Made by a program: the position numbers and the translations under genes
The notes under the pieces: model-generated
What the model saw: the letters and a program-made list of their open reading frames with translations, nothing else
Told to the model about the DNA's origin: nothing
The model's database searches: none
Source: Vibrio ishigakensis
Lineage (GTDB): Bacteria > Pseudomonadota > Gammaproteobacteria > Enterobacterales > Vibrionaceae
Assembly: GCF_024347675.1 (NCBI RefSeq)
Contig: NZ_AP024881.1
Span: 2,418,001-2,482,000, forward strand
DNA length: 64,000 bases
Direction: 5' to 3'
Shown: positions 37,882 to 46,579 of the stretch, piece by piece
Layout of the letters: the number at the start of each line of letters is the position of its first letter
Numbering within the stretch: the first letter of the stretch is position 1

Positions 37882-38652
37882 TTAGCTTCGAAGGCCTATG
37901 CCTCGGTCAACTAGGTAGTAAGCCACAGCAAACAGGCCTACAACGAACACGCTCAATACCGCAAATGAGCTCACAATATTGACATCAGACACACCCAAGA
38001 AGCCGTAGCGGAAGGCATTCACCATATACACGATAGGGTTCACCTTAGACACGTACTGCCAAAATTCAGGTAGCAGGCTGATTGAGTAGAATACACCGCC
38101 AAGGTAGGTCAGCGGGGTCAGCACAAAGGTCGGGATAATAGAGATATCATCGAAGGTGCCCGCAAACACCGCATTGATAAGACCGCCTAGGGCAAATACT
38201 ACTGAGGTCATAAATACCGTGCCGATCACCACGCCCCAGTGCTGCACCTGAAGGTCTACAAAAAGCAGAGAAACAAAGGTGACTATGGTGCCCACCAGCA
38301 AGCCACGAACCACCCCCCCCATCACATAACCGGCAATGATCACATAGGTTGGGATAGGTGCAACCAACAATTCCTCAATGTTCTTTTGGAACTTAGAGCT
38401 GAAAAATGACGAGGCCACATTCGAGTAGGAGTTGGTGATCACGCTCATCATGATAAGACCCGGCACTATATATTCCATATAGCTAAAGCCGCCCATCTGA
38501 CCGATGCGAGAACCGATCAGGCTACCGAAGATGATGAAATATAGCGTCATAGTGATCGCAGGTGGTACCAAGGTTTGCACCCAGATACGAGTAAAACGAT
38601 TAATTTCTTTGCCGAGCAGGCTCTTAAATGCCGTCCAATAGATCGCGTACAT
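37882..38652 (-). CDS. yadH: ABC-2 type exporter permease YadH
   Basis: 256 aa from ATG 38652, which has AGGAGA seven bases upstream; a TTG in frame at 38676 lacks such a site and lies within yadG. Six membrane helices of the ABC-2 family. Characteristic segments are RIWVQTLVPPAITMTLYF, MMSVITNSYSNVASSFF and VLTPLTYLGGVFYS. It forms an exporter with YadG; the substrate is not known. Confidence 0.92.
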   Translation of the reverse strand: MYAIYWTAFKSLLGKEINRFTRIWVQTLVPPAITMTLYFIIFGSLIGSRIGQMGGFSYMEYIVPGLIMMSVITNSYSNVASSFFSSKFQKNIEELLVAPIPTYVIIAGYVMGGVVRGLLVGTIVTFVSLLFVDLQVQHWGVVIGTVFMTSVVFALGGLINAVFAGTFDDISIIPTFVLTPLTYLGGVFYSISLLPEFWQYVSKVNPIVYMVNAFRYGFLGVSDVNIVSSFAVLSVFVVGLFAVAYYLVDRGIGLRS

Positions 38653-38653
38653 T

Positions 38654-39568
38654 TTATTTCTCCTGATCTCGAACAATGGTTACAAACAGCTCTTCAAGTC
38701 GGTTGGCCTTGTTACGCATAGAAAGCACCTTGATGCCTTGCTCTGATAGCTGACTAAATACGTGGTTCAGTCCCTGCTCTTTCTGAAGCTCTATCTCAAG
38801 GGAACCATTCACCAAATTCTGGCCTACAACGCCCTCGAGTAATTTAGGCTCAACGCCCGCTTCTAGGTCTAAGATAAAGGTCTCCACCTGAAGCTTGTTC
38901 AGCAGTGACTTCATGCTGGTGTTTTCTATCAGCTCACCGCGGTTGATGATACCGATGTTGCGACACAGCATCTCAGCCTCTTCCAAGTAGTGAGTGGTTA
39001 GAATGATGGTGATGCCCTCTTGGTTAATCTTCTTCAAGAACTCCCACATAGAGCGGCGAAGCTCGATATCAACACCTGCGGTTGGCTCATCTAGGATCAG
39101 AAGTTGCGGTTCATGCATCAAAGCGCGGGCAATCATAAGGCGTCGCTTCATACCGCCAGAGAGGCTACGAGCACGCTCTTTACGCTTATCCCACAGGTCT
39201 AGCTGTGTCAGGTACTTCTGTGCACGCACTTTCGCGTCAGCGCGCGATACGCCGTAGTAACCCGCCTGCTGAAGCACTATCTGCTCAACCGTTTCAAACA
39301 TATTGAAGTTGAACTCTTGCGGCACAAGACCAAGGTTTTGCTTAGCCAGCTCAAGCTCTTTATCTATGTCGTGGCCAAAGACCTTTACCCCACCCGAGCT
39401 CTTGTTCACCAAAGAGGAAATAATGCCTATAGTGGTGGACTTGCCTGCACCGTTTGGGCCAAGCAGGGCATAAAAGTCCCCTTTCTCTACGCTAAGAGAA
39501 ATCCCCTTAAGCGCCTCGAATCCCCCTTTATAGGTTTTTCGTAAATCTTCTATCTCTAATGCGACCAT
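38654..39568 (-). CDS. yadG: ABC exporter ATP-binding protein YadG
   Basis: 304 aa. Walker A GPNGAGKSTT near residue 39, Q-loop, signature LSGGMKRRLM, Walker B LLILDEPTAGVD, switch TTHYLEEAE. The C-terminal region (about 225-304) is the DrrA/NodI-type regulatory extension. The stop lies two bases before the yadH ATG, so the pair is translationally coupled. Export substrate unknown. Confidence 0.93.
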   Translation of the reverse strand: MVALEIEDLRKTYKGGFEALKGISLSVEKGDFYALLGPNGAGKSTTIGIISSLVNKSSGGVKVFGHDIDKELELAKQNLGLVPQEFNFNMFETVEQIVLQQAGYYGVSRADAKVRAQKYLTQLDLWDKRKERARSLSGGMKRRLMIARALMHEPQLLILDEPTAGVDIELRRSMWEFLKKINQEGITIILTTHYLEEAEMLCRNIGIINRGELIENTSMKSLLNKLQVETFILDLEAGVEPKLLEGVVGQNLVNGSLEIELQKEQGLNHVFSQLSEQGIKVLSMRNKANRLEELFVTIVRDQEK

Positions 39569-39693
39569 GCTTTCTACCGATTGAATGAGCTATTGGAATA
39601 GTTTGATATTTCCAATGATATCGAAAAATATACAGATGATACTACAAATGATGATCTCAACGTCGTTTTTCAAGCGCAATGATTGAAATCATC

Positions 39694-39729
39694 AATAAAA
39701 AAGCGAGCACGCCATTGGCAATGCTCGCT
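39694..39729 (-). terminator. Terminator of the SulP gene
   Basis: AGCGAGCA (39702-39709) pairs with TGCTCGCT (39722-39729), with a smaller GCCATTGGC stem in the loop; the minus strand continues into a T-rich tract. It lies 20 bases past the SulP stop codon. Confidence 0.8.
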
Positions 39730-39748
39730 ATAACCTTAGTTAATATTC

Positions 39749-41395
39749 TTAGAGCGTGGCTTGATACGCCGCTTCCAGTGCCTGTTCACGCTGAGTATAG
39801 ATATTTTCATCCGGCACAAGATCAATCACGTGGAATTTATCTAGTTGTTTACGCGTCTGCTCATTAGGACACAGCAGATACACATGACAGTTGGCATCCT
39901 TGGCATCCTTGATGGCGTTCTCAAGTGCTAGGCCTACAGTCACATCGATCATAGGTACGTCAGATAAGTCCAAGATCATCGCTTCGTATTCATCGATACT
40001 CGAGTGCTGACGGGAGATCGCCTTAGATACGCTGAAGATCATAGGACCAGATAGGTAGAAGAACAGCACCTTACCTTGCGCCTTATCCAGAATACTTCTC
40101 TGCTCTGCGGTCAAAGGCACATCATCATCGTCGGCATCACTTATCGCCTTAACGTGCCGCTCTTGAGCTAAGCTCAAACGCTCGATAATGATAATGTTGG
40201 AGATAAATACTCCAAGGCCTACTGCAACAATTAGGTCAACGAACACTGTCAGTAGCATCACCCCATACATGATGCCCATACCAGCGAGGCTCACCTTATG
40301 CGCGCGCTGGATAAAGCTCCAATCGAGGATATTAAAGCCGACATATACCGCGATACCAGCCAGTACCGCCATAGGAATAGGTTCAGTTAGGTCACTGGCA
40401 ACCAAAACCACCAGTGCAAGCACCAGCGCACGAATCACACCTGATAGCGGTGAGCGCGCACCCACTTGGATGTTAGTCACCGTACCCATGGTCGCACCTG
40501 CGCCTGGTAGTGCACCAAACAGACCCGCAATCAGGTTAGCTAAGCCCTGCCCTCTGAGCTCTTTGTCAGAGTCGTGTTCCTTACGCGTTAGCGAGTCGCC
40601 GATAACCGCCGTTAGAAGGGTATCGATGCAACCAAGGGTACCTAGCACTAGGGCGTCGATTACCATGGCAGTTAACATCTCGCTATTAAAGGTTGGCATC
40701 ACCAAACTCGGAAGACCTGCTGGGATTTCACCGATACGACGTATGGAGTCATTATCGAAGATGAGCACAGACAACAGGGTTACCGCGACTAGAGCCACCA
40801 ACTGCGGCGGTACGTGCTGTCGATACTTCTTAGGCAGGAAGAACAAGATGCCTAGGGTTAGAAGGCCCAAGAACAGCTCTTTGAAGTCGATATTAACGAT
40901 TAGCTCAGGCAGTGCCTTGATAGTACCGACAACGCCACCTGCTGGAGCTGCTGAGCCCAAAATCGGTGCTAACTGCAAGATAACCAGTATCACCCCTATC
41001 CCCGACATAAAGCCTGAGACCACGCTATAAGGCATTAGGGTGACGTACTTGCCCAGCTTGAGTGTGCCGAGCAGTATCTGGAATGCACCTGCCATCATCA
41101 CCACGGTAAAGGTCATGGCAAGACCGGTTTCAGGGTATTTCGCCATCATACTGGTAAGCACAGCGGTCATGATCACCGTCATAGGGCCGGTAGGCTCGGA
41201 GATCAAAGTCGACGATCCACCGAACAAGGAGGCAAATAGCCCCACCATAATAGCGCCCCACAGGCCAGCTTCCGCCCCTGCCCCAGATGCCACACCAAAG
41301 GCTAGCGCCAATGGCAAAGAGATGATGGCCGTGGTAACACCGCCAAACAGATCCCCTTTAAGATTTAGATCCTCAAATCTATGTACCAACTTCAT
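39749..41395 (-). CDS. SulP family anion transporter with STAS domain
   Basis: 548 aa from ATG 41395 (GGATTGAT just upstream); the longer open frame to 41449 adds 18 residues unlike the family. SulP core with 10-14 membrane helices: FGGVTTAIISLPLALAFG and the signature GPTGPMTV-like SEPTGPMTVIMTA. A cytoplasmic STAS domain (about 430-548) follows with ILDLSDVPMIDVT. It is divergently adjacent to a beta-carbonic anhydrase gene, which suggests bicarbonate as a substrate, although sulfate or other anions are possible. Members of this family act as proton or sodium symporters. Confidence 0.88.
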   Translation of the reverse strand: MKLVHRFEDLNLKGDLFGGVTTAIISLPLALAFGVASGAGAEAGLWGAIMVGLFASLFGGSSTLISEPTGPMTVIMTAVLTSMMAKYPETGLAMTFTVVMMAGAFQILLGTLKLGKYVTLMPYSVVSGFMSGIGVILVILQLAPILGSAAPAGGVVGTIKALPELIVNIDFKELFLGLLTLGILFFLPKKYRQHVPPQLVALVAVTLLSVLIFDNDSIRRIGEIPAGLPSLVMPTFNSEMLTAMVIDALVLGTLGCIDTLLTAVIGDSLTRKEHDSDKELRGQGLANLIAGLFGALPGAGATMGTVTNIQVGARSPLSGVIRALVLALVVLVASDLTEPIPMAVLAGIAVYVGFNILDWSFIQRAHKVSLAGMGIMYGVMLLTVFVDLIVAVGLGVFISNIIIIERLSLAQERHVKAISDADDDDVPLTAEQRSILDKAQGKVLFFYLSGPMIFSVSKAISRQHSSIDEYEAMILDLSDVPMIDVTVGLALENAIKDAKDANCHVYLLCPNEQTRKQLDKFHVIDLVPDENIYTQREQALEAAYQATL

Positions 41396-41608
41396 ATCAA
41401 TCCGTTTAAAAGCAACTCCAAAACTGGCACATGTTAACAAATGAAACAATTTGAATAAAAGGGTAACGAACTTATAAGTTATACGCAGTGGATATGATTC
41501 ATGTAACCGATTGATTAATAGAGATCTAACAGATCTGATCAGCGTTTTTTTTCGGGATCAAGATCTCACCTTTGTGTATAGTAGACCGAATTAATTAAGG
41601 GAATTGTC

Positions 41609-42253
41609 ATGCCAGAGATTAAACAGTTATTTGAGAACAACTCTAAGTGGTCCGAGTCGCTCAAATCAGAAAAACCTGAGTATTTTTCTAAGCTTGCTGA
41701 AGGCCAGTCACCAGGTTTCCTTTGGATCGGTTGCTCAGACAGTCGCGTGCCTGCAGAGCGCCTAACCGGCCTTTATTCGGGTGAGCTGTTCGTACACCGA
41801 AACGTAGCCAACCAGGTTATCCATACCGACCTAAACTGCCTTTCTGTAGTGCAGTACGCGGTAGACGTACTCAAGGTTAAGCACATCATAGTATGTGGTC
41901 ACTACGGCTGTGGCGGTGTTCAAGCCTCTATCGACAACCCTAATCTAGGTCTTATCAACAACTGGATCCTTCATATCCGTGACCATTACCTGAAGCACAA
42001 AGAGCTTATCGACTCGCTACCACCAGAGAAGCAAGGCGACAAACTGGGTGAAATCAACGTTGCTGAACAGGTGTATAACCTAGGTAATTCAAGTATCTTG
42101 CGTAATGCTTGGGAGCGAGGCCAACACGTTGAAATCCATGGGGTTATCTATGGTATCGGCGACGGTAAGCTGACCGACCTTAAGATGAACTGTGCCGACC
42201 ATGCGAGTCTAGAGCAAACTTATCAGGAAGCGATGGCTAAGATTGTGGCCTAA
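41609..42253 (+). CDS. can: Beta-class carbonic anhydrase
   Basis: 214 aa. Zinc ligands C42, D44 ([10 protein letters not shown]), H98 and C101 (GHYGCGG) sit at exactly the E. coli Can positions. It interconverts CO2 and bicarbonate in the cytoplasm and supplies bicarbonate for carboxylases. AAGGGA precedes ATG 41609; a TATAGT at 41577-41582 may be its -10 box. It is transcribed away from the SulP gene. Confidence 0.96.
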   Translation: MPEIKQLFENNSKWSESLKSEKPEYFSKLAEGQSPGFLWIGCSDSRVPAERLTGLYSGELFVHRNVANQVIHTDLNCLSVVQYAVDVLKVKHIIVCGHYGCGGVQASIDNPNLGLINNWILHIRDHYLKHKELIDSLPPEKQGDKLGEINVAEQVYNLGNSSILRNAWERGQHVEIHGVIYGIGDGKLTDLKMNCADHASLEQTYQEAMAKIVA

Positions 42254-42290
42254 GAGCTTTAAGCTGAAAGCTATCAGCTAACAGATAAAA

Positions 42291-42316
42291 AAACGCCTCA
42301 GTATTCTGAGGCGTTT
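42291..42316. terminator. Bidirectional terminator between can and hpt
   Basis: AAACGCCTCAG / CTGAGGCGTTT with a four-base TATT loop, flanked by an A-run and a T-run. It serves the convergent can and hpt genes. Confidence 0.92.
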
Positions 42317-42319
42317 TTT

Positions 42320-42850
42320 TTATTCCTGCGGTACTACCTTGCCGATATACGGTAGGTTACGGTACTTCTGTGCGTAGTCGATGCCCACACCCACTACGAA
42401 CTCATCTGGGATCTCAAAGCCGATCCACTTAACGTCTACCTTCACCTCACGACGAGATGGCTTATCTAGCAATGTTGCGATTTGGATAGAGTTAGGCTCA
42501 CGAATCGCTAGGATTTCGCACACCTTACTTAGGGTGTTACCTGTATCTATGATGTCTTCCACCAGCAGTACGTCTTTGCCTTTGATGTCGTCATCTAGGT
42601 CTTTCAGGATACGTACGTCACGAGAGCTTTCCATGCTGTTGCCGTAGCTAGAAGCCGTCATAAAGTCCACGGTGTGGTTTACGGTTACGGCACGTGAAAG
42701 GTCAGCCATAAATACGAATGAACCGCGCAAAAGACCAACTAAAACAAGCTCTTGGCTGTCTTTATAGTGCTCGTTAATCTGGGCACCCAGTTGTTGGACT
42801 CGCTCTTGCACCTCTTGCTCAGAGATCATGACTTCTACGGTATGTTTCAT
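42320..42850 (-). CDS. hpt: Hypoxanthine phosphoribosyltransferase
   Basis: 176 aa. PRPP-binding signature [13 protein letters not shown] near residues 96-108; N-terminal [15 protein letters not shown] holds the pyrophosphate loop. It salvages hypoxanthine and guanine. In characterised vibrios the LuxR/HapR/OpaR quorum regulator lies next to this gene on the lpd side; here that side has only 137 bases to lpd, with hpt's promoter and lpd's terminator. Confidence 0.96.
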   Translation of the reverse strand: MKHTVEVMISEQEVQERVQQLGAQINEHYKDSQELVLVGLLRGSFVFMADLSRAVTVNHTVDFMTASSYGNSMESSRDVRILKDLDDDIKGKDVLLVEDIIDTGNTLSKVCEILAIREPNSIQIATLLDKPSRREVKVDVKWIGFEIPDEFVVGVGIDYAQKYRNLPYIGKVVPQE

Positions 42851-42937
42851 TGTGCTTTCTCGCTAATGGAATATAGCTTCAACTATAGGATCAAAAGGGC
42901 GTGCATTGTAGCAGACAAAACTTGTTACCGAAAAACA

Positions 42938-42965
42938 AAAACCCGACCTAAGGCCGGGTTTCATT
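42938..42965 (-). terminator. Terminator of lpdA
   Basis: ACCCG-ACC / GG-CCGGGT stem with a mismatch; on the minus strand it is followed by TTTTTGTTTTTC. It lies 23 bases past the lpdA stop codon and closes the pdh cluster. Confidence 0.75.
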
Positions 42966-42987
42966 TTATTCGCTCAAAGAGAAAGAA

Positions 42988-44418
42988 TTACTTCTTCTTT
43001 TTAACCGCTTTCTTGTTTGGTAGGTCAGTGATCGAACCTTCGAACACCTCTGCCGCAAGACCAACAGACTCGTGTAGAGTTGGGTGAGCGTGGATGGTTA
43101 ACGCGATGTCTTCTGCATCACAGCCCATCTCGATTGCTAGGCCGATTTCACCTAGTAGTTCACCACCGTTAGTACCTACAACCGCACCACCGATTACGCG
43201 ATGAGATTCTTTGTCGAAGATAAGCTTAGTCATACCGTCTGAGCAGTCAGATGCGATTGCACGGCCAGATGCGGCCCACGGGAAGCTAGCAACTTCGTAG
43301 TTGATACCTTCTGCTTTCGCTTCTTTCTCAGTCTTACCAACCCAAGCAACCTCAGGCTCAGTGTACGCGATAGATGGGATTACTTTAGGGTCGAAGTAGT
43401 GCTTCTTACCAGAGATAACCTCAGCCGCTACGTGACCTTCATGCACACCTTTGTGAGCCAGCATTGGCTGACCTACGATATCACCGATAGCGTGGATGTG
43501 AGGAACGTTAGTACGAAGCTGCTTATCTACATTGATGAAGCCACGCTCATCAACTTCGATGCCCGCTTTTTCTGCGTCCAGTAGTTTACCGTTTGGTACA
43601 CGACCGATAGCAACAAGTACTGCGTCATAGCGCTCAGCTTCAGCAGGAGCCTTCTTACCTTCCATAGAAACGTAGATACCATCTTCTTTCGCTTCTACTG
43701 CAGTAACCTTAGTCTCAAGCATTAGGTTGAACTTGTTCTTGATACGCTTGGTGTAAACCTTAACGATATCTTTATCCGCAGCTGGGATTACTTGGTCGAA
43801 CATCTCAACAACGTCAACCTTAGAACCTAGTGAGTGGTAAACCGTACCCATTTCTAGACCGATGATACCACCGCCCATGATAAGCAGTTTTCCTGGAACT
43901 TCTTTCAGCTCAAGTGCATCCGTTGAATCCCAGATACGTGGGTCTTCATGTGGGATGAATGGAAGCTTGATTGGGCGAGAACCCGCAGCAACGATAGCGT
44001 TGTCGAAGTTAACTACTGTTGACTCACCTTCACCCTCTACAAGGATAGAGTTAGGGCTAGTGAACTTACCGTAGCCGTTTACAACCTTAACCTTACGCAT
44101 CTTAGCCATGCCGTCGAGGCCGCCAGTCAGCTGATCAACAACCTTCTCTTTCCAGATACGGATCTTGTTGATGTCTGTAGTTGGCTCACCGAAAACTACG
44201 CCGTGGTCGGCCATAGCTTTAGCTTCTTCGATTACTTTTGAAACGTGAAGAAGTGCTTTAGAAGGAATACAGCCAACGTTTAGACATACGCCACCTAGGC
44301 TGCTATAGCGTTCGATAAGTACAGTTTCAAGACCTAAGTCCGCACAACGGAAGGCAGCAGAGTAACCAGCTGGACCTGAACCTAGTACGACAACTTGGGC
44401 TTTAATTTCATTGCTCAT
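42988..44418 (-). CDS. lpdA: Dihydrolipoyl dehydrogenase (E3)
   Basis: 476 aa. FAD-binding GSGPAGYSAAFR near residue 13, redox-active pair C45/C50 in GGVCLNVGCIPS, NAD-binding GGGIIGLEMG, and the C-terminal catalytic HAHPTLHES. It reoxidises dihydrolipoamide of pyruvate and 2-oxoglutarate dehydrogenases and the glycine cleavage system. It is separated from aceF by 213 bases with a terminator and a 20-base palindrome, so it likely also has its own promoter, as in E. coli. Confidence 0.97.
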   Translation of the reverse strand: MSNEIKAQVVVLGSGPAGYSAAFRCADLGLETVLIERYSSLGGVCLNVGCIPSKALLHVSKVIEEAKAMADHGVVFGEPTTDINKIRIWKEKVVDQLTGGLDGMAKMRKVKVVNGYGKFTSPNSILVEGEGESTVVNFDNAIVAAGSRPIKLPFIPHEDPRIWDSTDALELKEVPGKLLIMGGGIIGLEMGTVYHSLGSKVDVVEMFDQVIPAADKDIVKVYTKRIKNKFNLMLETKVTAVEAKEDGIYVSMEGKKAPAEAERYDAVLVAIGRVPNGKLLDAEKAGIEVDERGFINVDKQLRTNVPHIHAIGDIVGQPMLAHKGVHEGHVAAEVISGKKHYFDPKVIPSIAYTEPEVAWVGKTEKEAKAEGINYEVASFPWAASGRAIASDCSDGMTKLIFDKESHRVIGGAVVGTNGGELLGEIGLAIEMGCDAEDIALTIHAHPTLHESVGLAAEVFEGSITDLPNKKAVKKKK

Positions 44419-44475
44419 TGTGACCTCTTTTAGTCATTATCCCTGACAGGCTAATTGGGTATTTAGCTGACGCTC

Positions 44476-44495
44476 AGTTTACAAATTTGCAAACT
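44476..44495. promoter_or_regulatory. Near-perfect 20-base palindrome upstream of lpdA
   Basis: AGTTTACAAATTTGCAAACT is self-complementary at 18 of 20 positions (only the A/C pair in the arms differs). It lies about 60-80 bases before the lpdA start. The size and position fit an operator; the binding protein is unknown. Confidence 0.5.
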
Positions 44496-44600
44496 CAGTG
44501 AAAACTAATTCCATTTAGGCTGTGAGCTATACAACACTTCCGCTCGTCGCAGACCAGCATTGCATATAAAAATCTTAAATAGCCCGGACAAACGGGCGAG

Positions 44601-44626
44601 AAAAAGCAGCTCTTTCGAGCTGCTTT
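44601..44626 (-). terminator. Terminator of aceF
   Basis: AAGCAGCT / AGCTGCTT stem around CTTTCG, with five Ts after it on the minus strand. It lies six bases past the aceF stop codon, upstream of lpdA. Confidence 0.85.
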
Positions 44627-44631
44627 CTAGA

Positions 44632-46551
44632 TTACATTACCAGGCGACGGATATCGCTTAGGCATTGGTTTAGGAAGGTGATGAAACGCGCACCTTCTGC
44701 ACCATCGATCACACGGTGGTCGTATGATAGAGACAGTGGAAGCATTAGGCGTGGTTCGAACTCACTGCCGTTCCATACTGGCTTCATCTCAGACTTAGAT
44801 ACACCAAGGATACCAACTTCTGGCGCATTCACGATTGGAGTGAACGCAGTACCACCGATGCCACCTAGGCTAGAGATGGTGAAACAGCCACCTTGCATGT
44901 CAGCTGCAGTCAGCTTGCCAGAACGTGCTTTCTTCGAGATTACTGCTAGTTCTTCAGATAGCTCGTAGATGCCCTTCTTGTTCACATCCTTGAATACTGG
45001 AACCACTAGGCCGTTTGGTGTGTCCACCGCGATACCTACGTTCACGTATTTCTTAAGGATGATGCTCTCACCGTCTTCTGATAGAGAAGAGTTGAATGCA
45101 GGGAATGCTTCTAGCGCTTTTGCAACTGCTTTCATGATGAATACAAGCGGAGTGATCTTAATACCAGAATCTTTCTTCGCTTCGAACGCGTTCTGCTCTT
45201 TACGGAACTTCTCAAGCTCAGTGATATCTGCGTTGTCCCACTGTGTAACGTGAGGGATCATTACCCAGTTACGGTGTAGGTTAGCGCCAGAGATCTTCTT
45301 GATCTTCGAAAGCTTCTGAACTTCAGTCTCACCAAACTTGCTGAAGTCCACTTTTGGCCATGGTAGTAGACCAAGAGCACTGCCGTCACCTTTACCAGAT
45401 GCTGCGCCAGCGCCAGCTTCAAGACGCTTTAGAGCGTCCTTAACGAAGCTTTGAACGTCTTCTTTAAGGATACGGTTCTTACGACCAGTACCTTTAACCT
45501 TAGAAAGGTTAACACCGAATTCGCGGGCTATACGACGAACAACTGGAGATGCGTGTGCATAGTCGTGGTTCTCTTGGAACTCACCCGTTGCCGCTGGAGT
45601 CTCTGCTACTGGAGCTGAAGGTGCCGCAGGCGCTGGAGCTGCTGGTGCCGCCGCAGGAGCTGCAGCAGCCGGTACTGGAGCCACTGCTGGAGCAGAACCC
45701 GCCGTTTCGAATACCATGATTAGAGAACCAGTAGTTACTGAGTCGCCTTCAGCGATCTTGATCTCTTTTACCGTACCTGCGAATGGCGCTGGTACTTCCA
45801 TAGAAGCCTTGTCGCCTTCTACAGTGATTAGAGATTGTTCTTCTTCAACGCTGTCGCCAACTGAAACCATGATCTCAGTAACTTCTACTTCGTCACCGCC
45901 GATGTCTGGTACGTTAACTTCTTGTACAGCAGACGCAGCTGGTGCCGCAGGTGCAGCTGCTGGAGCTTCTGCTGCAGCCGGGGCTTGCGCTGCGCCAGAA
46001 CCTACCGTCTCGAATACCATGATAAGAGAACCAGTAGAAACAGAATCGCCTGAAGCTACTTTGATTTCTTTAACTGTACCTGCAAATGGTGCTGGTACTT
46101 CCATAGATGCTTTGTCGCCTTCTACAGTAAGAAGAGATTGCTCTTCTTCAACTGTGTCGCCAACTGCAACCATGATTTCGGTAACTTCTACTTCGTCGCC
46201 GCCGATGTCTGGTACGTGAACTTCTTTAAGCTCCGGAACGCCGGCCGCAGCCGCCGCTGCAGGAGCAGCAACTGGTGCCGCCACTTCAACTGCTGGAGCA
46301 GCAGGTGCTGCCGTAGCACCCTCTGCTTCAAAGATCATGATTAGAGAACCAGTGGTAACTGAATCGCCTTCAGCTACCTTGATTTCTTTAACGATACCCG
46401 CTTGAGATGCAGGAACTTCCATCGAAGCCTTGTCGCCTTCAACAGTGATCAGTGACTGTTCTTCTTCAACCTTGTCACCAACGTTCACTAGAATCTCAGT
46501 TACTTCAACCTCATCAGCACCGATGTCAGGTACATTAATTTCGATTGTCAT
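44632..46551 (-). CDS. aceF: Pyruvate dehydrogenase E2, dihydrolipoamide acetyltransferase
   Basis: 639 aa. Three lipoyl domains with lipoylated lysines K41, K147 and K248, each in [12 protein letters not shown]. They are joined by alanine/proline-rich linkers (about 80-105, 184-208, 286-320). The E3/E1-binding domain spans about 331-368 ([17 protein letters not shown]) and the catalytic domain 400-639, with H612 in [10 protein letters not shown]. It forms the 24-subunit core that moves acetyl groups to CoA. It follows aceE by 28 bases. Lipoyl repeats 2 and 3 are nearly identical. Confidence 0.97.
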   Translation of the reverse strand: MTIEINVPDIGADEVEVTEILVNVGDKVEEEQSLITVEGDKASMEVPASQAGIVKEIKVAEGDSVTTGSLIMIFEAEGATAAPAAPAVEVAAPVAAPAAAAAAGVPELKEVHVPDIGGDEVEVTEIMVAVGDTVEEEQSLLTVEGDKASMEVPAPFAGTVKEIKVASGDSVSTGSLIMVFETVGSGAAQAPAAAEAPAAAPAAPAASAVQEVNVPDIGGDEVEVTEIMVSVGDSVEEEQSLITVEGDKASMEVPAPFAGTVKEIKIAEGDSVTTGSLIMVFETAGSAPAVAPVPAAAAPAAAPAAPAPAAPSAPVAETPAATGEFQENHDYAHASPVVRRIAREFGVNLSKVKGTGRKNRILKEDVQSFVKDALKRLEAGAGAASGKGDGSALGLLPWPKVDFSKFGETEVQKLSKIKKISGANLHRNWVMIPHVTQWDNADITELEKFRKEQNAFEAKKDSGIKITPLVFIMKAVAKALEAFPAFNSSLSEDGESIILKKYVNVGIAVDTPNGLVVPVFKDVNKKGIYELSEELAVISKKARSGKLTAADMQGGCFTISSLGGIGGTAFTPIVNAPEVGILGVSKSEMKPVWNGSEFEPRLMLPLSLSYDHRVIDGAEGARFITFLNQCLSDIRRLVM

Positions 46552-46579
46552 TGTTTATTTCCCTTAATAAATGGAAGTC

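Noticed and set aside
40188..41030. 280-codon open frame opposite the SulP gene
   Set aside because: Antisense shadow of a well-conserved transporter; low-complexity Ser/Thr/Pro-rich translation and no family resemblance.
45716..46219. 167-codon open frame opposite aceF
   Set aside because: It mirrors the Ala/Pro-rich lipoyl linkers of aceF on the other strand; repetitive translation without independent support.
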